Shown here: in pieces, positions 57,035 through 64,000 of the stretch
How the letters are laid out: the number at the start of each line of letters is the position of its first letter
Numbering within the stretch: position 1 is the stretch's first letter
Assembly (NCBI RefSeq): GCF_026262505.1
Contig: NC_067207.1
Span: forward strand, 29,666,082 to 29,730,081
DNA length: 64,000 nt
Source of the DNA: Trichomonas vaginalis G3
Taxonomy: Eukaryota; Parabasalia; Trichomonadida; Trichomonadidae
Reading direction: 5' to 3'
Notes under the pieces: generated by a model
The model's input: the letters and a program-made list of their open reading frames with translations, nothing else
The model's database searches: none
What the model was told of the DNA's origin: nothing
Translations under genes and position numbers: made by a program

Positions 57035-57874
57035 ATGTCAACATCAGAGAACACAACAACAGTTATAGTCCATGAAGCTATAAATGAAGAATATGAGTGG
57101 GTTCAGTTTAACAAACAACTCCGTCTCATTCGTTCGGTCAAAGACGATATGTACCAAATGCAAAGTATTTTGACAGCATGTTTTGCACCAGATACTAAGA
57201 AACCACAAGACTGGTTTAGGAACCAAAGCACACAAGAATTTTTGAGCGAAGCACAGCGAGACATACTTTTTTCTGAAAACAGTGAAGAACAGCGAGTAAG
57301 TAAAAAATCTTACTCGCCTAAAACTCATGAAAATCGTGAAAAATTGCCAAACGGTTTGAGAGGATATTATGTACATAGACTTCTTGTAAATGCTGTTGCA
57401 ATGTGGGCTTCACCTCGTTATGCTTGGTATGTTTGTAAACTTCTTGACGAAATTCATAGACAAGAACGTGAAGAGCTAGAGAACAAGCTTGAAGCAAAAG
57501 ACAAAAGCATTCAGAAAAGAATACCGCGTTCGGTACCAAAAGGAAAGGAAAAGAACTATAAGTATATGATTTATACTGAAGAGATGGAAAATGAAGAAGA
57601 CAGAGATATGGTTATGTTGCATTTAGTCAGAAGAAACAACAAAAGCTTTTACGACCTTGCTAAGATTTACAAATCTGACAGAAATTGGTTCTATCGCGAA
57701 AACTTACCGATTTCAATGACCCCAAATGAAGATGTGAAACAAATAGTTCAAGATACGTTACCTCAAACACACTATGATATGAAAGGTTGTACAATTCTTA
57801 CCTTCAAAGAAGATTTGCCGCTACTGAAAGAAAAAATAACAGAGTATTTTGACAACTTCAAACAAGCAGAGTAA
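57035..57874 (+). CDS. KilA-N/Bro-type protein (arm B)
   Basis: Start at 57,035 (MSTSENTTTVIV), 279 residues, with the 26-bp palindrome at 57,292-57,317 within the KilA-N domain loop. The N-termini MSTSE and MSTIG of this and the 311-residue protein, and their leaders, look related, suggesting exchange of 5' ends within the cluster. Confidence 0.75.
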   Translation: MSTSENTTTVIVHEAINEEYEWVQFNKQLRLIRSVKDDMYQMQSILTACFAPDTKKPQDWFRNQSTQEFLSEAQRDILFSENSEEQRVSKKSYSPKTHENREKLPNGLRGYYVHRLLVNAVAMWASPRYAWYVCKLLDEIHRQEREELENKLEAKDKSIQKRIPRSVPKGKEKNYKYMIYTEEMENEEDRDMVMLHLVRRNNKSFYDLAKIYKSDRNWFYRENLPISMTPNEDVKQIVQDTLPQTHYDMKGCTILTFKEDLPLLKEKITEYFDNFKQAE

Positions 57875-58403
57875 ATTTCAATCTTTATTTTTCAAGCTTG
57901 ACACCAAAGATGGCTCAGGTAGCTCTATAAGGTAAATTGTCTTGTCAAATCCTTCTGGCATTCCGAGTCCTTCCATCCGACATTCCGAGTCCTTCCTTCT
58001 GGCATTCCGAGTCCTTCCTTCCGACAAGAAAAAAATTTCCCGACAACTGGAAAAAAATTTCCCGACAACTGGAAAAAAATTTCCTGACAACTGGAAAAAA
58101 ATTTCCTGACAACTGGAAAAAAATTTCCTGTTGTTCGTCCGTAAACCATTCAAATTTTCGAAAATTGAGAACTTTTTGGTCGAACTTCAGAAAAAGTTTT
58201 TCCTTCCGACAGAAAAAGTTTTTCCTTCCGACATTCCGAGTTTTTCCTTCCGACATTCCGAGTTTTTCCTTCCGACATTCCGAGTTTTTCCTTCCGACAG
58301 GACACAAACGGACGACTGACATTCCTCTTCCTGAATGTCTTCCAAAGCCAGAAGAACCGAAAGCTGCAGAACCACAACAGACTAAGACTAAACACTTACA
58401 TTT
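57875..58403. repeat. 22-bp-period repeat tract (arm B)
   Basis: Mirror of 9,731-10,259 with the same order of unit classes and no visible difference in unit number. A plus-strand 158-codon frame (57,937-58,413) spans it; its last residues overlap the ATPase end. Confidence 0.7.
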
Positions 58404-59279
58404 TTACGCTTGACTTTTTACAATTTGAACTTTGTTTGCGTAGATATGAATTCTGAAAGAAGTATGAGGGTCTTGTATGACTTTGTACTTCTCCCATAGT
58501 TCATATCTGTCAAACTTACCTGCCATGGACTCTTTCATAAGTTCCATGAAATCGTCTTCTGACAATCCTGGGAAAAGTATAATGTCAGTAAGTATTCTCT
58601 TTACATCCTTACTTAAACTCTTTGCTGTCTGTACACAAATGACAACTGAGATGTTAAAGTGTCTGAGCTTCTTAAGAATTCGACACATATCTTGTTCTCT
58701 ATTCTTTAACAAAGGATGAGAGGCGAAATCATCTAAGATAAGAAGACATCTATGAGGGTAAGTCTTCCAATCGTAAGATTGCAATTTCTTCGAAATGTAT
58801 TCTATCTCTTTCTGTTTGTTTCTGAAGTGTTTCTTCTCTAATATTCTCTGCATTTCCTCATTTGGGTCTTTAAACTTCGAATTTATATACTCATTTATAG
58901 CATTGTACTTCAAAACCCTTCTTTGGTACTTCTTTATCCAATCTAACAACTCAGAGTCTTTTATACATACTAACTTAGACTTCTTTATAATATCTTTGAA
59001 CGAATTGACGGTTTGGTCAAATTGACCAGAAGTACTACAAATGACAACTAACTCATAGAATGGGTTCTTCTCATCTAGTTCTTGTTGTTGTGCAGCCATT
59101 TTAAGATAAGTGAAAGTCTTACCCGACCCAGGTGGTGCAATTAGACCTGTTATACCATTCTGAGCAAATAAGAACTTGTCATGTATGGGTTTTATCTGAG
59201 CATTTTCTAACTTCCTCTTGTTCTTGTTTAAAACATTCTCAAATTTTTTGTCAATGTCAGCAAACTTTTTTTCTAACAT
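58404..59279 (-). CDS. A32/FtsK-HerA-like packaging ATPase (arm B)
   Basis: The frame extends to 59,381, but the extra codons are antisense to the divergent gene; the ATG at 59,279 gives the same 291 residues as arm A. Confidence 0.85.
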   Translation of the reverse strand: MLEKKFADIDKKFENVLNKNKRKLENAQIKPIHDKFLFAQNGITGLIAPPGSGKTFTYLKMAAQQQELDEKNPFYELVVICSTSGQFDQTVNSFKDIIKKSKLVCIKDSELLDWIKKYQRRVLKYNAINEYINSKFKDPNEEMQRILEKKHFRNKQKEIEYISKKLQSYDWKTYPHRCLLILDDFASHPLLKNREQDMCRILKKLRHFNISVVICVQTAKSLSKDVKRILTDIILFPGLSEDDFMELMKESMAGKFDRYELWEKYKVIQDPHTSFRIHIYANKVQIVKSQA

Positions 59280-59315
59280 ATTTTTAGAAAAATTAAAATT
59301 TTTATCTTTTAGAAA
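59280..59315. promoter_or_regulatory. 36-bp divergent promoter before the ATPase (arm B)
   Basis: Nearly pure A/T spacer (AATTAAAATTTTTATC) between the ATPase and the 149-residue gene. Confidence 0.45.
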
Positions 59316-59765
59316 ATGTCTAGCGATTTCGCCATCTATATTCGAGACAAACTTTTTGACAGCAAAACATCTGTCGACCATAAAATCTTACATAGTGTAA
59401 ACAAGAAAGGTGAATTTGTTCTAAAGTTCTGTTTCTGGGAATATGACAAGAACCATAAAACATTAAGCAGAGAAGTCTTAAAATTTGTCAATGACAGACT
59501 TGTTGACAGAGATGACGCCTCTTGGAGAGATGAAGTCCAACAAAAATTCTTAGAATGCAAAGAAGACACATGCGCTGTTCTTGAAGATGAAATAGAAAAC
59601 AGAATAGAAGAGCTATTAAATGACAAAGAACTTTTACAGAAATATGGTTCGGAGAAATTTGACATAACTCCACCAGAAAAGAAGAAGAAAGGAAAGAAAG
59701 AGAAAAAAGTTGAAGAGAAGAAAGAACCTGAACCAGTTCCAGAGAAGGTGAGATATGACATGTAA
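59316..59765 (+). CDS. hypothetical 149-residue protein with Lys-rich tail (arm B)
   Basis: Open version of the gene. After a charged helical domain, residues about 115-149 form a low-complexity basic tail (PPEKKKKGKKEKK) then a Glu/Pro linker and VRYDM. Lys-rich tails of this type often contact nucleic acid. Ends 17 bases from the convergent SSB-like gene, leaving only TAAAATTTTATT-type A/T for both 3' ends. Confidence 0.65.
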   Translation: MSSDFAIYIRDKLFDSKTSVDHKILHSVNKKGEFVLKFCFWEYDKNHKTLSREVLKFVNDRLVDRDDASWRDEVQQKFLECKEDTCAVLEDEIENRIEELLNDKELLQKYGSEKFDITPPEKKKKGKKEKKVEEKKEPEPVPEKVRYDM

Positions 59766-59781
59766 AAATAAAATTTTATTT

Positions 59782-60201
59782 TTAGAACATTTCTGGGTCA
59801 ATGTCAATGTTCTCTTCCTCTTTAGGAGTAAACACTGGCTTAGACTCTAAAATCTTTTTACCTAATTTACCTTGAACTTCAACTATCTTAGACTCATAAT
59901 ATTCATAGTCGTCTGTCTTCTTTGGTTCATAAGGTATAACAAGTTTGTATGCTTTACCTTCTTCAAGTTTTGAGAACCTTCTGTCAAAACTTTCTTTGAC
60001 TGTTAACAAACCTTCTATGTCTAAGTCTTCAAATTTCGCACCATTTTTAGTCACAATAGCAAACTTAACTGGTTCGATGTTCCAAACTTTGTCAAATGAA
60101 GACTTTTCAAAATGGTAGAAGTAAACATTCAAATATGTGAATGGGTCTAGTTCTTCTTTAAGTCCTGACATGTACTTGTTTACTGAGATGAATTTCGTCA
60201 T
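59782..60201 (-). CDS. small protein with SSB-like acidic tip (arm B)
   Basis: Same 139-residue frame as arm A 7,936-8,355, including the terminal DPEMF. Confidence 0.55.
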   Translation of the reverse strand: MTKFISVNKYMSGLKEELDPFTYLNVYFYHFEKSSFDKVWNIEPVKFAIVTKNGAKFEDLDIEGLLTVKESFDRRFSKLEEGKAYKLVIPYEPKKTDDYEYYESKIVEVQGKLGKKILESKPVFTPKEEENIDIDPEMF

Positions 60202-60239
60202 CTTTTCTATCGGATAAAAAAATATTTTTTTTTTAAAAT

Positions 60240-61475
60240 TTACTCAGAAAAATTTTTCTTTGTATATACACCATTCTGAACATCTAAAAGATTTTTGATA
60301 TTTGCCAAGAATGTTCGTTTAGACGCTGCCATATAACCATATTCTTGACAATACTGTTTATACGAATCGTACAATGACCTTTCATCTAAACACTCAAAGT
60401 TAGTCTCATCTATAAACAGTTCATATACACTCTTGTTTGCTTCTAACAATGTTTGTCTCTCTTCGGTATGTGGAATTTGTCTTGGATTGAACTTTGAAAT
60501 ATCTAATGTCATAAAATATGAGAACAAGTGGTTGTAAAAGTCAGATGTCAAAGTTTCTGCTAAGTCGTCAAAATATTCTGTATCTTGCATATGAGAATCT
60601 GACGTTCTGACAACTACATATCTTCTGTCAGAACTTTCTAACTTCATCGGAACAGCATTGTTTGAAACCATAATGAAGTTTGCAACATTTTCACAAACTC
60701 TTTGGTCTTTATATTTTCTTTCAACAACTCCAACTTTGTCTGTTATAAGACTCTTCAAAGCATCTGAGTTCAAAACTTTTGTTGTATCTATACTTTGAAG
60801 TTCGTTACATACTATAAGTTTCATATTCTCAATAGAAGAGTTAAATTTACCGCAGATGTTTTCTAAGTTTGTCATATTAGGGTTCGAATAACCTTCTAAC
60901 AGTTTGCACAAAATATCTGTAAAGAAAGTATTCTTACCAGTTCCTTGTTTTCCAATTATAATGAGAGCAGTTTCATTTTTAGCACTTGGATGTTGTAAGA
61001 TATTTGCAAACCAACATAAGATATACTCATAAACCTTTTCGTTTCCATTGCATATAATTTCTTTGACATGGTCTAACCAAGCTTCTATAATATTTTCTTT
61101 CCATTCTACTTGTTCATATTTATATCCAGTGAAGATAGAATAGAAGTTTGGAGAAGGTGTATAGAACTTTATACCTCGAACTGAAAAATCTTCTAACTTT
61201 GACAATAAGATATCCCAAGCATCTAACATCTTCATGCCAACTTGTACAACTTTTATTTTCTTAAGTTTCTGTTTACATTCTTGTTCTGAAACTATTGTCG
61301 CTTTAGGTTTGTTAAAGACAACATCCCATTCTTTCATAACATAACATTCTGGGGCAGAGTCAACATAAATGACTAAACGTTTCAAATTCTCGACTGCTTT
61401 GTTATAGTCTCTAAATGGACACATATTTCTGAATGCTTGGAAGTCATAAAAATCTGAAACATCTATTCTGTACAT
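60240..61475 (-). CDS. superfamily 3 helicase (arm B)
   Basis: Same 411-residue frame as arm A 6,662-7,897, all SF3 motifs present. The leader TATTTTTTTTATTTTTATAA is one of the longest A/T runs before any gene here. Confidence 0.85.
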   Translation of the reverse strand: MYRIDVSDFYDFQAFRNMCPFRDYNKAVENLKRLVIYVDSAPECYVMKEWDVVFNKPKATIVSEQECKQKLKKIKVVQVGMKMLDAWDILLSKLEDFSVRGIKFYTPSPNFYSIFTGYKYEQVEWKENIIEAWLDHVKEIICNGNEKVYEYILCWFANILQHPSAKNETALIIIGKQGTGKNTFFTDILCKLLEGYSNPNMTNLENICGKFNSSIENMKLIVCNELQSIDTTKVLNSDALKSLITDKVGVVERKYKDQRVCENVANFIMVSNNAVPMKLESSDRRYVVVRTSDSHMQDTEYFDDLAETLTSDFYNHLFSYFMTLDISKFNPRQIPHTEERQTLLEANKSVYELFIDETNFECLDERSLYDSYKQYCQEYGYMAASKRTFLANIKNLLDVQNGVYTKKNFSE

Positions 61476-61503
61476 TTTTATAAAAATAAAAAAAATATTT
61501 TTT

Positions 61504-62304
61504 TTATTCTTGACTTTGTTCTTGAGCTATTTGTTGCATTTGTTGTTCTTGAGCTATTTGTTGTTGAAGTTGTTCTTGTAATACAATACTTTCACCAGTT
61601 GCATCTTCCAATTCGAAACTTTCTGCCGTCATTGACAAATACATAGGACATAAAAGTTTTACAGGAACAAAGTTTGCGTCAACTAAGGTTAAGTTTATGT
61701 TTGCCAAAGTGTTTGAGTTCACTAAAGCTGAAAACTCTGCATTCGAATGAACAATAGGCAAACCAGCAGAGAAAGTGTTGTTTATACGCATAAGTATCTT
61801 TTGGTCATAGTAGTTTCTGTCGACATTCGAATAACACTTTGAACCTAAGTTTGAAACAATATATAAAATAGGTGTACTTAAAGTCAATGGAACAGACATT
61901 CCTTGTATGACACCTTTTCCTGTTATAGGAAACTGTTGGTAGTAAAAACCAGATATAAGTTTTGTATTATAGCTCATATTGTTTATAGTAAACTCAGTCG
62001 GACATCCAAACATAATGAAACCTGCTCTAGTTGCAGCACATTTTACACCCGTACTTAAAGTATTAAATAAGTCAACAAAACCTGTTGGTGGTATATCTGA
62101 GTAAGTATCTTCAAAGGAGTATTTTTTACCATTCACAACAATAAAGTCTTCTGGTGTCAAAAGAGCAAAACAGGCTTTAGTCGTCATTGTGTTTAAGGTT
62201 AGTTTACAATATCGTCCTTGAGGACTTTGTAAGTTTGTTGTTATAGAATTATATGACTCAGGGTTTTTAGTCGTAATAGTATAAACCATTATGTCTTCTG
62301 CCAT
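61504..62304 (-). CDS. candidate minor capsid (penton-type) protein (arm B)
   Basis: Same 266-residue frame as arm A 5,834-6,634; the Gln-rich tail is encoded by CAA-rich repeats. Confidence 0.5.
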   Translation of the reverse strand: MAEDIMVYTITTKNPESYNSITTNLQSPQGRYCKLTLNTMTTKACFALLTPEDFIVVNGKKYSFEDTYSDIPPTGFVDLFNTLSTGVKCAATRAGFIMFGCPTEFTINNMSYNTKLISGFYYQQFPITGKGVIQGMSVPLTLSTPILYIVSNLGSKCYSNVDRNYYDQKILMRINNTFSAGLPIVHSNAEFSALVNSNTLANINLTLVDANFVPVKLLCPMYLSMTAESFELEDATGESIVLQEQLQQQIAQEQQMQQIAQEQSQE

Positions 62305-62308
62305 TTAC

Positions 62309-62890
62309 TTAGCAAATAAACTTTAATGAAATGTTGTGGTCGTCAAATATTTTTATGACGTCTGGGAAACTATACTTTAAGTTCAACGTTTCACCTCCTT
62401 TCATAACGTATATCTTGTCAATGACATTATATGAAACACCACAGCAACTAACGTCGGGTTCTATTTCTTTGATGTTTATATCGTCTGCCTCTGTCAAAAG
62501 TTTCAATAGTTCTTTCAAAACTTCATGAGGTGCGATGACATATGAGTTCACTTTTACAGGGTTGTGTTCGACCAAGTTTAACATTATACTTAAAGCTTGA
62601 CAAATCTTCTCCTGAGTTTGAAGTTTGTCTTTCAGTTGTTGGTAGTCATTTCGAATATCTGCAACAGAACTTAAGTCTCTGCTAACTTCAGGGTATGTTG
62701 GTTGTTCTTTTACAGGAACAATTGTTATACCATCTTCGTCTTCGTATGGTTTCCCCACTTCAACATCTCTTTCTTTGACATTGACAATAACACTTTGACT
62801 GTTTGTTTGAGTTGGTGAATTTAACTTCACATCTGCCACCGCCATTAAACCTTTTGAAACACTTACGCTTCTATTTTTCGGAAATGACAT
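62309..62890 (-). CDS. hypothetical 193-residue protein (arm B)
   Basis: Start at 62,890 (MSFPKNRSVSVSKG). Four bases separate its stop from the next start, suggesting that the two genes are expressed as a unit or have promoters within coding DNA. Confidence 0.65.
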   Translation of the reverse strand: MSFPKNRSVSVSKGLMAVADVKLNSPTQTNSQSVIVNVKERDVEVGKPYEDEDGITIVPVKEQPTYPEVSRDLSSVADIRNDYQQLKDKLQTQEKICQALSIMLNLVEHNPVKVNSYVIAPHEVLKELLKLLTEADDINIKEIEPDVSCCGVSYNVIDKIYVMKGGETLNLKYSFPDVIKIFDDHNISLKFIC

Positions 62891-62908
62891 TTTACTTCGA
62901 ATAAAAAT
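62891..62908. promoter_or_regulatory. 18-bp divergent promoter (arm B)
   Basis: TTTACTTCGAATAAAAAT between the two start codons, mirror of 5,230-5,247. Confidence 0.5.
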
Positions 62909-63328
62909 ATGGACGTATTCGGATATCTCTTTGAATTGAAGCAGAACAAAGTTTATACTCACAAACAATACAAATACATTGACAGAATAGTTCTTTACAC
63001 AAACAATGGAAAATGTTATAGAATAGCAGTCTTTGCTGAACCAAAATATTTTCATAAAGCAAAGAAAGTTGGTATAACCGAGATGGTGAAAGTTCTTGAA
63101 GCAGACAAAAATATAACAACAAAACTTACAGATATTTCTAAAGGTAAGTTTATAATACAATTTTATGTCAAAACTGGTGTCATAACTATTTACGATGGTG
63201 AGAAGTCAGTTCAAGAACAACTTACTGACCTGCTGCCAAAATCTGCTCGATGGAAGCTGTCGTTATGCCAATCTGAGGAGCCCCAGCAGGTTTCATCGAA
63301 CGAATCTTCAAAAGAGCATCTTCCGTGA
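62909..63328 (+). CDS. hypothetical 139-residue protein overlapping the capsid gene end (arm B)
   Basis: Same frame as arm A 4,810-5,229; the final 36 codons lie antisense to the capsid gene end. Confidence 0.6.
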   Translation: MDVFGYLFELKQNKVYTHKQYKYIDRIVLYTNNGKCYRIAVFAEPKYFHKAKKVGITEMVKVLEADKNITTKLTDISKGKFIIQFYVKTGVITIYDGEKSVQEQLTDLLPKSARWKLSLCQSEEPQQVSSNESSKEHLP

Positions 63329-64000
63329 AAAGTGCTATTGGTTTTGTAAACTTCTTTGCTCTCAATTCATCTGGACCGTCTCTGTCACCAGTATATTGTA
63401 TTTGTACAGTACCAACAGTTGAAATACCACCCATAAAGTCTTCTGAGTCAGCAAATGGAATGCCAAGCCAAAAGTTTGAACGGTCTCCATTTGTATATTG
63501 AGTTTTTTGACTTCCTGTATGGGTCCATACTTTCACATATGGCATAATAGAACTTTGCATTTCAGGGTTAATGGTTGTTGTGAAGTTGTTGTTAAAGTTC
63601 ATAGCATCTAATGTCAAGTTGTATGACCTCATATCTTCAACTGTAGAATATTCTTCTCTTGGATAATATTTGCCATCTATGTTTATATGATATTTAATAC
63701 CAGGGTTGTAGAAACAAGAATAGTCATTTATAGTTCGTCTGAACAGTACAAACATAGTATCTGCATGTTTCATTGCAGTTGTTAAAGCAATATCTGTTCT
63801 TGCACCTGGGTCAGCACTTTGGTTTCCAACTTCACCTGCAAAGTCTTTGACAGATATTTGGTGTATAGGGAACATAAGTGGAACTGCAATATATTTGGCA
63901 GCTAAAGCATTTGAAATATCTGGGTCCAACATATAGACTGCAAGTCTGCTTTCTATTCTCTTGCATTCAAATTTTTCGCATGTGAACTTAACTGGGTCCC
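63222..64000 (-). CDS. candidate major capsid protein, C-terminal half (cut by window edge)
   Basis: Codes for the last 259 residues of the 535-residue protein and is open to the window edge. The MLDP codon near 63,930 is internal, not a start. Confidence 0.65.
   Translation of the reverse strand, partial: DPVKFTCEKFECKRIESRLAVYMLDPDISNALAAKYIAVPLMFPIHQISVKDFAGEVGNQSADPGARTDIALTTAMKHADTMFVLFRRTINDYSCFYNPGIKYHINIDGKYYPREEYSTVEDMRSYNLTLDAMNFNNNFTTTINPEMQSSIMPYVKVWTHTGSQKTQYTNGDRSNFWLGIPFADSEDFMGGISTVGTVQIQYTGDRDGPDELRAKKFTKPIALFTEDALLKIRSMKPAGAPQIGITTASIEQILAAGQ

Larger units (their letters stand above)
44428..64000 (-). mobile_element. Maverick/Polinton-class or PLV-like virus element, arm B (left end outside window)
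   Basis: Reverse complement of arm A from the right TIR inwards, leaving the window inside the major capsid gene. All genes seen here are open, so the visible part looks whole. Its genes define the products used for arm A. Adjacent host DNA is the ankyrin fragment. The sequence match to arm A is near-complete over the shared 20 kb. Confidence 0.85.

Noticed and set aside
1-64000. tRNA or rRNA genes
   Set aside because: No stretch could be folded by eye into a tRNA and no rRNA-like conserved words were seen.

Overview
This AT-rich window looks like nuclear DNA of a trichomonad-type parabasalid protist. It carries Maverick/Polinton-class virus-like DNA, ankyrin-repeat and BEACH-type host gene pieces, a DUF563/GT61-like glycosyltransferase, very short intergenic gaps and no convincing introns. 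The organism is an inference from gene families; nothing in the window names the species.

Layout. Arm A (1-23,720) is a virus-like element read from a point just inside its left end to its right terminal inverted repeat (TIR). Arm B (44,428-64,000) is nearly the same element in reverse complement, running out of the window inside the major capsid gene. The mirror symmetry continues about 440 bases past the TIR into an ankyrin-repeat fragment (23,721-24,157 and 43,969-44,427). The arms are therefore an inverted duplication, real or from assembly, and not two independent insertions. Between them, 24,165-24,906 is an inverted left-end piece of the same element type. It is followed by about 2.3 direct copies of one host segment: BEACH 3' part, hAT-like element with a 32-bp minisatellite, GT61 gene, and a structured intergenic stretch. 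The last copy (35,880-43,968) is clean. The earlier ones (24,940-35,800) carry scattered small insertions and deletions typical of unpolished long reads.

The element. Left to right in arm A: a large coiled-coil/Gln-Pro-rich protein, a candidate major capsid protein, several small proteins, a candidate penton/minor capsid protein, an SF3 helicase, a small protein with an SSB-like acidic tail, an A32/FtsK-like packaging ATPase, a 22-bp repeat tract, a cluster of KilA-N/Bro-type genes set among palindromic repeats, two paralogous structural-looking proteins, small basic or membrane-active proteins, an RVE integrase, a phage-like tail fibre with an HxH-rich collar, and a D12-class adenine methyltransferase beside the TIR. 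I see no family-B DNA polymerase and no adenoviral-type protease. This gene set suggests a capsid-bearing integrating element of the Polinton/PLV/virophage class that replicates with an SF3 helicase. Arm B looks whole over the visible part. Arm A shows about six breaks relative to B. The close match of the arms and the open frames in B suggest a young insertion.

Most unusual signals: (1) a family of about 13 nested palindromic modules per arm, centred on GATC, whose arms co-vary between two sequence types; (2) a 61-bp near-palindrome present both inside a KilA-N coding region and in a nearby spacer; (3) a T4-gp12-like collar fibre on a eukaryotic element; (4) a host-side cluster of five hairpins made of two homologous modules with compensating stem changes; (5) a hAT-type element whose body is a 51-copy 32-bp array.
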